Source of the DNA: Ricinus communis
Lineage: Eukaryota > Streptophyta > Magnoliopsida > Malpighiales > Euphorbiaceae
DNA length: 64,000 bases
Assembly (NCBI RefSeq): GCF_019578655.1
Contig: NC_063261.1
Span: forward strand, 4,348,446 to 4,412,445
Direction: 5' to 3'
A program made the position numbers and the translations under genes. Positions 23,450 to 35,879 of the stretch are shown piece by piece (position 1 is the stretch's first letter; the number at the start of each line of letters is the position of its first letter). The notes beneath the pieces were generated by a model. It saw nothing but the letters and a program-made list of their open reading frames with translations. It ran no database searches and was not told where the DNA came from.

Positions 23450-23669
23450 ATGTTAGGGTATAGAGCAGAAGATGATTAATGAAAATCTATTCAAGATGGT
23501 ACTAATTGATGATTCATGTGTAGGCAAGTCTAATTTGTTTTGTAGATTTATACATAATCAGTTTAGCTTGGAGTCTAAGTCTGCTATTGGAGTTAAGTTC
23601 ACTACTCGTTGCTTAAACATCAATGACAAGGCTAGCAAAGCCTAAAATCGGGATACTGCTGCAAGAAAG
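23450..23669 (+). pseudogene. Captured RABA/RAB11-type small GTPase first exon
   Basis: The DNA starts with atg and encodes GYRAEDD, then after a frame shift [16 protein letters not shown] (the P-loop, normally GDSGVGKS) and [16 protein letters not shown] (switch I). After a stop it ends NRDTAARK (the WDTAGQER box). These are the first-exon landmarks of plant RABA (RAB11) GTPases, in order. The similarity ends at 23,669 just before a gt, where plant RABA genes have their first intron. This indicates capture of genomic DNA rather than a cDNA. One frame shift, one in-frame stop and P-loop and DTAG box changes make it non-functional. The rest of the GTPase is not recognisable downstream. Confidence 0.85.
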
Positions 23670-25400
23670 GTCTATGTTTTTGCTATTTCTTTTTTTCTTT
23701 ATATATTTTGGGTTTTGTGATATGGGTACTCATTGATTCTGAAAAATATAATATGGGAGCTTCTTGTTCTTTTAAAGATCTTCTTGAGCTTTCAAATTAG
23801 TATTTAGGTTTTTCTACTTTTTACTTCTGTTTTCTTACAGTATTATTCTTTTGTGACTTGGCTCATAATTAATTAAGGTTATGAAGCTGGTTGCTTGAGG
23901 TGGAAACTAGGGATAAATTCAGTAAATTGGATGCTTTGCGTTAATGTTGTGGTTTTAAATTTTGGTATTCGATAGGTTTTATTATAGTTATCTTGGTTTT
24001 TAGGTGGTCTGGATTTAGATTTGCTGCGGATATTAGTAGATCTTGATACTTTTTAGCTTGTATATATAGTTGCATGCCTATATTGCTTGTTGTAAGCTTA
24101 ATTTAATACTGAGTTGGAAATAAAGTAAAATTACTAATTTTTTTTCCAGATATTTAGGTTACTAAAATTTTGGTAATAAATGTTAAACAGTGCTGGCAAA
24201 GCTGGAATGCACTTGTTCATGGTACCTGCATATCTTCTAGGTATTTAGGTTGCTTGTTCACGGTGCCTTGAGGGATTTGTCATAGACACTCATCTTCATT
24301 GTGTAGCCCATCCCTTAAATTGACTGCTAATTTTTATAAGCCATATATGCTGTAAAAATCAGGATCCCATTCATTTTGAGTTTAACTTTTTCATATGGCA
24401 TTAAAAAAATGCTAAGATAAATTAGATTCCAGAACAAGTCTTGGTTTTAAATAAATTGATAGTGTATTTATGAATTTGATTTTAGGTCATGCTTTTTGAG
24501 CACTCTAGCACTTTTCTCCTAAAATTAATGTGTATACTGTAAAGTGGGAAATAGATGAGAGAGTTAGAAGAATAAAATGTGAAGATCCTGTGATTTTGTA
24601 TAGGTACACATGTATGTATATATGATGTATACGTTTACATTTTATTCTTTTATTGCACGTTGTTATTTGAACTGGCCAAGATGTAAATGACGAGGACTGA
24701 TAGCATCATTATTGTGAATCTTATGAGTAAGTGTTTGCCATATTCTTATTTATTTCTTTAGAACAGTTCAAAATCATCTCAGCTTTTTATGCTTTATTAG
24801 TTGACTGTTGATATATAATGATGCGAGTTAGATGCTCTTTAGACAGTTATGACACTTGTTGGGAACTTCTTATAGTCATTGGTGCACCAAGGCAAATTGG
24901 GAAATCACAATTTATCTTCACTTCATCTAGTATAGCACGTTAACATTTTACGATTTCTTCATACTAATTAAACCAAGTCTTTTCCAGGTTTATTCAGAAG
25001 ATGAGGCAGTTTTTAAGGTCTTGTTCAAGATTGTAGAAGTGCTAGAAGGAAATACTGCACCAATCAGGCAGTTATATTATGTTTGCTTGTTTCATGAGCT
25101 TCTATATAGATTTTTGGACAAATATCAAATGATATGAGATATGAGCTCTTATAATCTTGTATAGTTATATTAAAATTATGTAATTTTTTAATTATATTTA
25201 TTTGATTTAGATTTAATTATATATTATTAGTTCATTTAATGAAATAATTCGAATTTTTTAATAATTTATTTTCTTATATTTAGTTTTAATATTTAATTAT
25301 AATAACACTACCAAAATTAAATATAAATAGATTAATAATATTTAAGAATTTTTATAAATTATAATAAAAATATTAATTAGAAATTAAATTTAAAATAAAA
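23670..25400. other. CACTA interior without recognised gene
   Basis: AT-rich sequence, possibly intron of the captured RAB gene at its left end. A segment at about 24,988-25,140 follows a ttttccag acceptor-like motif and stays open for some 45 codons (VYSEDEAVFKVLFKIVEVLE), but I recognise no family. It could be a second captured exon. Confidence 0.35.
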
Positions 25401-25710
25401 TTAGAGACCAATTTAGCTACCACATATGGTGGTCTCTAATTTTAGCTACCATTTGATGTGATCACTGAGTGGTCTCTATTTTGTCTTCTTTGGTCTCTTA
25501 TTATTTTTAGTTAGTGACCATAATAAGATAAAATAGTGACCACAACTTGTGGCCTCTATTTAGAGACCACAATATCTATATTTTAGTGACCAAATTAATT
25601 TTCAGTTGCTATTTTATTTAGCGATCAACATTTTAGCTACTACCAGAAGTGGACTCTAAGTGGTCACTATTTGCCTTTAGCGACCACTTAGAGACCACTT
25701 TTGGTAGTAG
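25400..25710. repeat. Right subterminal repeats of the CACTA element
   Basis: Repeated gagaccac, ggtctctaa, tagtgacca and agcgaccac words in both orientations mirror the left cluster. Confidence 0.85.
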
Positions 25711-26990
25711 GTAAATCTAGCTTTTTTTTGTAATGTAAGTTCAGCCTCCACTAAACTCTAAGGTTTTTGGTTTTTCTAATTTTACTAACCTAGCTTGGTT
25801 GCTATCCATTTTATTAAGATGATGTTTTATTATTTTGTTTAAACATATAAAAGTGAGAAATGAAGGACTAGCCTAACATACATCTACCTAAGTAGGGAAG
25901 GCACATTGGTGCCAGTAATCCTAGAAGAGGTACGTCGGTATCTTAGATTTTATTTAACATTGCCAAGATGACCAAATAAGAAATGGTCTTGTTATGGGTG
26001 CCGAGTTTATTTTACCTTTAATCAGTTAGGTAAATGAAATATGAAAGACGAGAGACTCAAATTGGTGTGTCGATTTGTATTAGTTAACATGTGAGGTGAT
26101 CAATCAACCTAAATTCAATCTGTCATTAACATGTGAGGTAAAATCTAAGCATACCCAATCAATTAATAAACTTGATATAAAGAAAGGGAATATAAGAATT
26201 AATGGAGTACAAACTGGATAAACAATTATAACAGGAGAATTATCTAACACCCTAGCTAATATAAATACAGATCACATAAGCAGTCAAGCCATTATTAATT
26301 TCACATTTAGCTAACTAATGATAATCCACTTAAATGAATTAGGCCAAGCATAAATGGGCCCATTAGTACTATAAAAAAAAATATATTAGTTGAATACCCA
26401 AATACTAGCTTTAGATGCTAAACAAACAAATAATAATTTTAATACTTAAAACACCCAAAACATAATAAAAATGTAAACTTTGTATATAAAACCTAAAATC
26501 AAATCATTTTCAAACAAAAATAAACATGCTCATTTAATCCTAAACATGCCACTAATCATGCATTTAAAGCCTAGTTAAGCATATTCAAGTATGAGGCATG
26601 TATTAATCCTAAAAACAACTTGAAGAATACTTATAAACTTTAAATCAAACCTAAAACACATTAGACAAAAGGTTACATACTTAAAAACATCATTGGCATC
26701 AAGTAAGCATGTATTTTAACCGCAAATCATTCAAACATGCAAAAAATAAAATTTTGAATCTTTTGGAAGCTTATCCTATATGGGGTAAGCCTTAGCTCAT
26801 GTGGGCTAAGCGAAAGCCCATATGGGGTAAGGTTACAAGAGCTTTCCAAGCAAAAATAGAATTTTTCTTAGCAAACTTAACAGCCAAATATCAATGCATA
26901 AGTAAAAAGTAAGATATTTGGTGCATAAAACATAACCAAAACTAATATTAATCCGGAATTTCGGCCCTTAGGGTATCCTTTTAAAGAAAG

Positions 26991-29921
26991 TGTAATACTC
27001 AAAATTTTTCTTTTAATAATAATAATATAGTAATAATTAATAACGAGTTTTATTAAATTAATATTACTTTATTTTCAATTGATTTATTTGTGATGATTTA
27101 AAATAGAATTTCAATGCTAGATAAAAATAAGAGAGTTATTTTTCTATATCTAATTAGTTTGATTTTCAAGAAATTAATTAAGTAAATTCCTTGGGTAATA
27201 AATTATGTTTTTGGTCACTTAATTTTCTCTCCATATGAGTATATGAATTAAATTCTATATTTGAGAGCTATGAAAGAATTAGTAAATAATATTTTATAAC
27301 AGAATTTATATAGGAATGATAAATTTTAATTAGCAAGTGGTGTTGACTTTAATTGGAAAATAGTTAGTAAATTTATTAATTAAGTTAATAAGTGTTAGGA
27401 TTAAATTGACAATTAATTTCGGAATAAGAATTAAAAATATAATTGCTTTAATTTGGGGTTTTAAATGAAAATTTGTATGGTTGGTATTTTTGTTATTAAA
27501 TATGTCGGCAATGGTATTTTGGTAATGCTACTTTTAAAAACAAGGGTAAATAAATGATTCTCTATTTTTAATAATTTTAATTTGGCCCAAATTAAATAGT
27601 TAGGGGTTTAATTGAAAAGCTAAAGAAAAGTTGGAGGGTTAAACAAAACTTTTTCAGGGCAAAACTGTTAGTAATAAAAAAATTGAGGGACTAAATGTGA
27701 AGAAGAAAAAGTTGAAGGACTAAATATCGATAAAGAAAGAAAGAAAAGAAAAGAAGAAAAGAAGAAAAGAAAGAAGAAGAAGAAGAAGAAGAAGAAGAAG
27801 AAGAAGATGGAAGAGGGGGAGCTCGGGTCGGCTTTCATGGCAAACGGGGGTTGTGTCCGTCTGGGACACGGCGAAGTTGGCCGGAGGTGCAGCGGAGGCC
27901 GGCGAGCTCGATGGGAGAGGCGGCAGCAACTCCGGCAGCGCCAGGTGGCAGCAAATAGGTGAAAAGGGCCAGCAGCTTCTCGCCGTCGTGTAGGTCGACC
28001 GGCAGCCATTTTGGGTTGTTCTGGTCTCAAAATGACCAGCAACCAATGAGCTTTCATCTTTGCCCATCATCTCCCCCTGTGGTTGCTGGAAAGGAGTGAT
28101 CCGGCGAAGAAAATTTTGTAGGGGCAGTCGGGATTTTGGGCATTTTTCGGCGAGGGATGGCCGATCAGAGGACATATCCATACTCCCCTTAGCTCAAGCT
28201 TTCCAACGGTACTAGTTTCGCGGCGATCGGACTCTGTTTGAAAATCAATGGCCGAGATCGTCCGTGAGTTTCTCCGGACGATGGGGGGTCGGATTGAAGG
28301 ATCGGGTGCTGGGATCATCATCAGCGCGTTGTCTCGAGTCTGTAAGCACGCTCGAATCGTCGATCGGACTCCGGCGGCTTGAGGCAAGTCGACCGAGTGA
28401 AGCGTCTCGATAATTCTATAACCGTTGATTTTAAAGTTTGTTAATAAGAATTATGTGATTAATTATTGTGTTGAGCATTAGAAAAATTATATGAGGTTTG
28501 TTTGTCGAAATAATAAATTGTCGGACTGTCTGCCAATAATCATGATTTGTGATATGTGGAGGAGTCGGAAAAAATAATGAAGTCTTGGTGACTCGACTCC
28601 TGTTAAATAAATTTTTAGGAATTTGAAGTGTTTTTCTGGTAGGTCCTGGACCTGTTATACAGGGGATAGACGTCCGTGTTTAGGGGAGGTTTTGCCGAAT
28701 TTTCGGTAGAATTTACCCAAGTCGAAATTCTTAGACAATTAATTCTAGGAGTCTAGGACTAGGGTTATTTATTAAATGTTTTACTTTTTCTGATTGAATT
28801 GTTCCCGTGATTAGATAAATTAGTCAGTTCGGCTCGCCCATCCGAGACATCGGAGCAGAGCTAGGAGGTCATCAGAACTGTGAGTTAAAGTCATATATCT
28901 GTTTACATATGTCATGCTAAGATTTTACGTAATAGTTCTGATTAAATGAGTTAATATTTTAATTATATATTTAATTACTATTCATATATGTATCTTTTTC
29001 TGCATCAATGCTATTGTGAATATATGTTGACTCGGGATGAGATGGCAGTAGAACATGCCACCTTATGGGTTGCATCAGGATCGCGTGCGCACCGATATGA
29101 ATTTGAGACAGATAGTAAAAGGTAAATTTAAAAAGGTAAACTTAGGACTTGCCTGGTTGAGTTTAACTCTCTGGGCTAGAATAGAGTGAGTTTGCCGGAG
29201 TAAAGGTCCCTGGTCGAGCATTGCTCTCTAGGCGCCAGCTTAGTTGGAAACTTAAGTGACCAGACTGGATTTAAGGTCCCTGTTCGAGCTTCGCTCTCTG
29301 GATACCAGTTCTGTTGGAACAAGAGAGCCGAAAGGCTAATACTAATTAGTAATGGAGATTAGGGTTCTACTGAGGTACTCCGTCCCGTAGTATATAAAAT
29401 TCATTTTATAAGAAGCATGACATGACACATGTTTTTGCATAATTTAATATTTTATTTTAAATTAAACAAATGTGTTATTGAAGTGTTTGTATTTATTTTT
29501 TCGATATATGATTTTAACTCTCTCGAGACTGACAGTCTCAATTTCACTATTTTTCAGGTGTTGTTAGCTTTTCTGCAGTTCTTTTCATCTAGTAGCCCGA
29601 TTTCTTCATCTTCGGGTTTAAATGTAACTAATTTTATTGGTATGTTGACTTTTAAAATCCTAGAATCTCCGCAGTAGAAATTTCAGATTTATCATTTTGT
29701 AATTTTATGTAAATTCAGGTCTTGCCTAATTATGTTAACAGACTGAATTTAATATATAGTACCTGATGATTTAAGGTTGATTGTGGAAAAGTTCCAATGG
29801 ACAGAGTCCGGGTTACATTTTGTATGAGTTCATACATAGTCAGGCTTACTACAGGATTTGGTGGCCTTACGCCTACCCATTCCCTAGTGCCGATCATAGG
29901 CCCATAGATCGGATCATGACA
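26991..29921 (+). mobile_element. Probable solo LTR of a chromovirus-type Gypsy element
   Basis: The segment begins tgtaatactcaaaatttttc and ends cccatagatcggatcatgaca. These ends resemble long LTRs of plant Del/Tekay chromoviruses, which start TGTAACACCC and end in TGACA. It is about 2.93 kb with no internal coding domains or second LTR nearby, hence a solo LTR. Within it lie a (GAA)n run at about 27,770-27,807, a GC-rich block (27,810-28,390) and a degenerate repeat of aaggtccctgntcgagc at about 29,200-29,300. The flanking 5 bp (gaaag and agaat) do not match cleanly, so the target duplication has decayed or my end call is off by a few bases. Confidence 0.6.
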
Positions 29922-30550
29922 AGAATCAAGGGTGAGAAGTGGAACTTTGAGTGGTGGAGGGCTCTCTTGTCTCCTAAGACACAAATGGACTCTAAAGAAC
30001 TCCTAAACATTTTTGAGATACCTATAAGATAGAAACTCTTAGTGTGGAAAAAAGGTTTTGTGTTCTTGCAATTAGTATCAAAGTGGATATAAAGTTGGTA
30101 AAAATGGAATCTGGGAATTTTTGATGAGAAAAGGTGATGACTTGATAGTGATGGAGTGCTTCTAGTTATTGGAGGTGTTTGGAAGAGAAATCGTAAAGTG
30201 GTAGGGTGGTGGTTTATAGGTACTTTGTATATGGGTTAAGGGGTGTTGGGTGCTTGGATGGTGTAAAAAGGGTTAAAGTTAATGTTTTTAGAATTTTAGG
30301 AATGAAAGGATGACTGAAGTTGTTAGAGATGATGGTCTAGAGAATGTAAACTTAGGGTTTCTCTTTGTTGCTCTGTGGCTAGGGTTTTAGGGTTTAGAGA
30401 GGTGGTTGGTGATTAGTTGATGGAATGGGTGGTAAAGAATCAACTTTTAGGGGTTAGAGAATGTTTTTAGATGATGGTACGCGTCCCTAAGTTTATTCCA
30501 GCCGTCAAAGGCACTAAATTTGAGGTTGATAGCAGTTTAGAGCCTAAACC

Positions 30551-30742
30551 CATATGGGCTTAGCCTCACCCTGCATGGGCTTAGCCTCACCCTGCGTGGG
30601 CTTAGCCTCACCCTATGTGGGCTTAACCTCACTCTACATGGGCTTAGCTTACTCCATGTGGGCTTAGCGTGTAAATTTAGCTTAGCCCACATGGGCTTAG
30701 CCTCCCTCCATATGGGCTTAGCCTCACTCCATGTGGGCTTAG
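30551..30742. repeat. 21-bp minisatellite, about nine units
   Basis: Tandem units of the form catgggcttagcctcaccctg vary mainly at the first bases (catg, cgtg, tgtg, tatg) and the last few. One unit is expanded near 30,670. A related word, catgtgggctaagc, occurs on the other side of the solo LTR at about 26,797. Confidence 0.9.
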
Positions 30743-31229
30743 TCCGACTTGTAGATTTGAGGCAAGCGACTTAGGGTTTTGAGTTGGGTGAGGTGTTTTA
30801 GGCTCTAGTTTTATGTTTTAAGGGTTTTTAAGGATTCATTTTGTTTGATGGTCCATTCTAGAGGTTTCCAATGTCCTTAGGTGCTTTTCGAAGCTTTCTT
30901 CCCCTCACTATCCAAGATTCATTCTACTAGACCTATCCTAATATCGTCATCAGACTTACATAACAGAAAGACAAAAGTTAAGCAATAATACTATTAGTCG
31001 TTTTAAGGATGACCGACATTTCCTTTAGGGGATCCCTTATTACTTATTTAAACATGCCAAGTAGATTGGCTATTAATAGATCTTTTTATTCACGCTAACA
31101 ATGTTATGAGAGGGCCAATATAATAAGAAAACATTTCTCCATGTTAAATGTTTCTAAATTTAATTAAAGGGCTTATTTATATCAAGAGGCAAACATTAGG
31201 GCAAAAATGTATCTTAACCCAAGAAAGAA

Positions 31230-32992
31230 TGAGCAATAAAAGAAATGGTTTCTCACGTAACTTTCTAAAATTTTCCATTTTAGGTTATCTATAACATTTA
31301 TATTTCAAGAAAAGTTCAAACTCAATTCTTTTTAGAAAAATTCTGCTGGTTTTTGTAAATTTGAACGCAATGTGGTTAGTGGTTAAATTGACTTTTATGT
31401 ATTTATTTTTAATCTATACACTTTTGCAGGTTTATTTTTTATTTGTATACAACATCATAGATTGAGTTATAAAACTAGTGAGGACAATATCTATGTCAAT
31501 GCATTGAAATTGATGATTGTCTTTTACATAAAGCAGAAGTATTTAAACATTTTAAAAAAGCTAGTTGCATAACATGAGCTTAGATCTTTATCTTACACTA
31601 GACTTTTTGCCACGTGTCATTTTCTACCTACCGACCCTCTGCCTCTTCGTAAAATCAAGTCCTATCTTTAATATCCTATTTTAGAGACTTTTTCTAGTAT
31701 TATGAAGAAAAAGGGGTAAAGTAATAAGAAACAATCAAATAATTTTAGTAAAGAAAAATATTCTTTCAAATTGTTGTTGCACTAAGAATAAAATGGTCAA
31801 TACTTGAGCTTTCACTATAATTTCTTTTTTACCAAATCTTGCCTACACAAACAGGAAATGACTACGTTTCAATAAACTTTATAAATATATATTCTACCTC
31901 TAAAATCCAAAAATTAAAGTTGAAAATTCAAATAATTTAGACTCTTATCTTCAATAAGAATTTCTAATTAAAAGCTAAATTATTGCACAACATAAAAAGA
32001 TTCAAGAATCATTTATGTCTTGAACATCATAATAGAAATTTAAAAGAAAAGAAAAATAATTTTCATAAATTTAAAAATCAACCAAACATTAATCATATTC
32101 ATCTTAAAATTAACTAAATATTAACCAAACAACAATAAAATTATTTAATTATAAAAATATTAATTAATATAAAAGAATCATAATGGACCCTAGGATGCCT
32201 AAGAATTAGAAGACTTCATATATATATATATAAGCACGAAAGAGGAAATATTTTTAAACTGATTAAAATATCCTTATAATTAATCAATAATTACTACTCT
32301 TATCTTATTCTATTTCTATATGTAATTAATTTAGTTTTCTATCTTATCCTAATCCTAATAGAATTAATAAGCGACTAATCTAATTCAATACTAATCCTAT
32401 TAAAATTTCATATATATTTTTAATCCTATAAAAAATAGATAAGACAGTGATTCATACGTTATTATTATATATTTTAATTATTCAAAATGAATTAGTAATA
32501 ACGATATATCCATCTTATTAAATTATATTACAGTTATTATTCTAATACATTAGGAAGCAAACAATTAAATCTTCTCTCAACTTGAGAAATTATTTTAAAC
32601 ATTTTAGAAGTTAGCTTCAAAGAAATTAAGAAAAACAAATATTAAGTGACCTTACTTTTATTAATAAATATTTTTGTAATTTAAAATAATTCTTTTCTTA
32701 TAATATATTTTAAAATTCTTATGAAATTCCAGGATATATTTTTTCAAGGCTACTATACTGGCAATCATAAACAATGGCAATCCTTGGTACAATGCTTGCA
32801 AGAAGTGTACCAAAAAAGTCCATCCAAATAAAAATATGAAATGCTTTAGTTATGACATAGTTGACTCCAAAATATTCTAATAGAGTTAATTAGTGATTAA
32901 TTCTCTAACCCTAATAAAATTAATTTAATTCAATTTTAATCCTATAATAATTTTATATATATTCCTAATTATATAAGAAATTGATAAATTAT

Positions 32993-33023
<31 letters not shown>

Positions 33024-34130
33024 ACTATGATAGACTTCAAATAATTCAATACAAATTTTAATAAATGTTGAAGACAAAAAATCATAGAAAAAAGGTATGA
33101 TTAATTTTATTTCATTGACATATTAATTCATGTGTTCTTATTATTATAATACTTCATCAGTATAATTATTTACTATTTAATATTATACTATATTTAATTT
33201 ATTAATTATATGTGTAACGCGCATGACGAACAATACTAATATATAAATAAGTGCAAATAGGGGAGACAAGCAAAATCATTGAAATGACTTATAATTAGTA
33301 TTGGTAAGATTGATGGATTTGATTTTTTACTAATTTAATATAATCAATAAAAAATATAATATAAGGATAAAATTTTATGCAATTAGGATATAAAAATATT
33401 ATAAAAAAATAAAGAAAATTTTATTAATTAATAAAAAAGAAAATATATGGTAGAAATATAGGAATAATTTTGTTTCTCATCAAAATTCAAGGGTAAAATT
33501 TATATACAACTATAATATAAAGAAATTATAAAAAAAAAAAAAAAGAAATACAGTTTCAACATAAAAAAAAAATAAAAACCAAACTGAATCGCATGAAAAC
33601 TGTTCAAAGCGGTGAAGCTCGCTAGCATCACCAAAATTTTCACATTCTATTTAGTTGCATGTAGCCATGCATCGGCACTTTGGGTAGCAACAACGCATGA
33701 CAATTTTTATTTTTTTATGATTTGTATTCTTTTTATAATTTGTATTGGTATTAATCATTTTCTAAAAGATAAATTCAATTACTTGAGGAGTTAAAAGCAA
33801 CTAAAAGTTTTGAATCCTGTACATTATGGATTTTGACTAAAAATTAATTAGTAATGTATATGATATGTGTCAGCATCCATTTTTTAAATTTAGATATCGA
33901 AGAAATTATAGAAAATTTTAAAAAGATGAAAGTTACTATCTTTCTCAAGTTTTTGGAGACTGAAGATGAGCAAATCTAACTTAGGATTGAGAATATTTAA
34001 ATTAAAAATCAATTTAAATTTAAATGTCGGAAAAAAATTAACTTTGAGATATAAAATGGCCGTTTCAGCAAGTTTGAGATCCAAATTGCCACAAAATTTC
34101 AAATTTTTTAGCCCTCAAAACCAATCAGCT
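31230..34130. other. AT-rich intergenic DNA, no gene seen
   Basis: No domain-bearing open frame on either strand. Simple repeats include (AT)n at about 32,218-32,231 and 32,995-33,022 and poly(A) near 33,530. Short open frames at 33,612-34,163 are chance. Confidence 0.6.
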
Positions 34131-34132
34131 CG

Positions 34133-34346
34133 TGGTTTCGAGCGCGCACCCAAGTGTCTTTAGCGACTATAGCACTGTAAGGTTTTTCAACCTAATTGGA
34201 AACACACTAACTAGTCATTAAGACTAGCGTAGAGATGAGAGTTGCCATCCGGGTAATCACTGAAGCCAACTTCTTTATTTGTGTATATTAGTCTTTAATT
34301 TTATTCTTTAACAAATTATTTCTTATAAACACAGCAGTTTATACAT
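34133..34346 (+). repeat. LTR-type fragment shared with 62,393-62,680
   Basis: It contains gcgcgcacccaagtgtcttt, then tagcgacta, aacctaattgg, actaactagtca and gtgtatattagtctttaatt, all present in the same order at 62,393-62,680. The present copy lacks about 78 bp found there after taatcactg. It is probably LTR or leader sequence of the same Gypsy family. Confidence 0.8.
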
Positions 34347-34349
34347 AGA

Positions 34350-35879
34350 TATACCAAATAACATATATAATTTACTTAGGTTTAGTTCATTTTATCCAAG
34401 CCCAACCCATATTAAAGTTCTTAAACTAACTTACTAATTAATTATGTACATAGCCCACCCAGTGTGGCCCAATTACAATTTATGCTTAATCTTCCAACCT
34501 TGGACTGCTTATTATAATAAGACCCGTTATGTGTGAACCTAATTTTAATATAACCCAATCCCAACTAAAACATGGTAAGACCCATTAAATATACTTTGAT
34601 TTTAGAACTTAAGCCCAATTAATGTTGATTAACCTATTGGATTACAATTTTCATGTTGGGTCCAATTTTTTTAATCTAAAGTTTATATGTTATTTTTTAA
34701 TTAGGCAGTCATGCTGTAATTCTTTATTATACATTAAATCATGAAATAAACAAGAATAAAGAATAGAAAGACAAATCTGGCTATTACAATCCAGTCTACA
34801 ACTAAAATTGCAAATAAAAAAACTATAAAACCTAACTACAGTACACAAAACTGATGAAAATACATCAAAACTCGCAAAGCACAAAAAATTGGGACTAAGA
34901 AATGTAGAGCCAATCGGCTCATGAAGAGTCAATTGGTTCTCCATTGAGCCGATCGGCTCTAGGCCATCCATGGATTTTTTGACTTTCATATTCTAATCAA
35001 TTTATACTTTCTGTGCACGTTAAAAATCGGCTTGGTGCTTTCTGGAAGCTATACTGATGTTTGACCCACTCAAGGACTAGAGTATAATTTTGATAGATCA
35101 GAGACCAAACTTGTAATTTTCAAGAAACTTTCACTTTGAGATGCTAACTGGTCTTCCATGCGTCTTCTGCGAACTTGCATCAACTTTTTATGCTAAAACA
35201 CGATTTTGATAGGTCCGGGACCTAAATGATATTTTTGCCCCCTTTTAGGACATATATATATATATATCCTCATATCCATACTTCATTCACCTTATCTATT
35301 TTTCTCTACTTTTTCTCTCAAACCTTTTCTCAAATTTTCTGTGATTTTTTTTCATCTCTTAACCAAATTTCACGAAATCAATCCTAAAATGGTAAGCTCT
35401 TTTTCAAGATCTGCTGGACGTACTCTAATCGCACTGAATTAGGAGTTTTCTCCTCCAATTTCTCGCCAAAATGATCTTAAGCTTGTGTAGGGAGAGGAAA
35501 TTTCCTTTTTGGCAAAATTGAACACCCTTGAAGATCTCTAACTGCCAAAGAGGTAATTTCTTGGCTTAAACTTTGTTTCCTGCAACTTACTTGATATGCA
35601 TGTTTTTTATCCAAAATATGCAAAAAATTGTGACAAATTATTGAAAATCTGTATGCCCTAGCCTGTAGAGCAGATCGGCTGTGTGCAGTGCCAATCATCT
35701 GTGCATAGAGTCGATCGGCTTTGCACAGTCCATATCAACCGTGCACAGGCCAAACAAAGGTTTTCAGGATTTCTTGTAAAAAAATCAACTAACAGACATA
35801 TCTTACCTGTTTAGGGTCTTTTTGTACGCACATGATGTTTAATACTTGTGTATTTGGCTTTCCAGGGTAATGTGTCGAT
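34350..35879. other. Retroelement leader-like DNA, no intact gene
   Basis: This holds repeated gatcggct/agccgatcgg words (34,915-34,970 and 35,660-35,750) that also occur near 44,930-44,985, plus a pyrimidine-rich leader-like stretch (35,280-35,380) before an atg at 35,389 that is soon closed by a stop. I infer the 5' region of the element carrying the plant mobile domain relic. Confidence 0.35.

Larger units (their letters stand above)
22498..25735. mobile_element. CACTA (En/Spm-type) non-autonomous element with captured gene fragment
   Basis: The left end is CACTACAATAAAAG; the right end on the opposite strand is CATTACAAAAAAAAG. The inverted similarity extends to a shared gatttacc/gattta. 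The element is flanked by the 3-bp direct repeat taa (22,495-22,497 and 25,736-25,738), as expected for CACTA elements. Both subterminal regions (about 22,520-22,850 and 25,400-25,710) are packed with tggtctctaa, gagaccac and gtggtcgctaa words in both orientations, the usual transposase-binding subterminal repeats. No transposase is present. The interior includes a RAB GTPase exon and AT-rich DNA. Confidence 0.9.
22150..31050. mobile_element. LTR-retroelement-type sequence nested in the MULE, itself interrupted
   Basis: Three stretches (about 22,150-22,497, 25,736-26,990 and 29,922-31,050) differ in character from the MULE ends. The first contains gggagtcgccacccgagta, closely matched by the repeat at 62,393-62,680 (ggaatcgccacccgagta). 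The second and third both carry copies of a catgtgggcttagc-type word on either side of the solo LTR. I infer a retroelement remnant of about 2.7 kb inserted in the MULE and later hit by the CACTA element and the solo LTR. I could not fix its ends, and no coding region is recognisable. Confidence 0.4.
18302..31220. mobile_element. Large Mutator-like element (MULE), about 12.9 kb with nested insertions
   Basis: The left end gggttaaggtacattttcgc and the right end (complement gggttaagatacatttttgc) are terminal inverted repeats that remain alignable for about 125-130 bp (18,302-18,431 and 31,097-31,220). Both sides are flanked by the identical 9-bp direct repeat aagaaagaa (18,293-18,301 and 31,221-31,229). 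Long inverted repeats with a 9-bp duplication define Mutator-like elements. A matching transposase relic lies inside (19,340-21,702). About 9 kb of the interior is later insertions: LTR-type sequence, a CACTA element and a solo LTR. Without these the MULE would be roughly 4 kb. Confidence 0.9.

Noticed and set aside
27668..28387. Three overlapping minus-strand open frames of 106-153 codons
   Set aside because: They are low-complexity (F/L runs from the GAA tract, P/S/R-rich from GC-rich DNA), have no domain and lie in a probable solo LTR.
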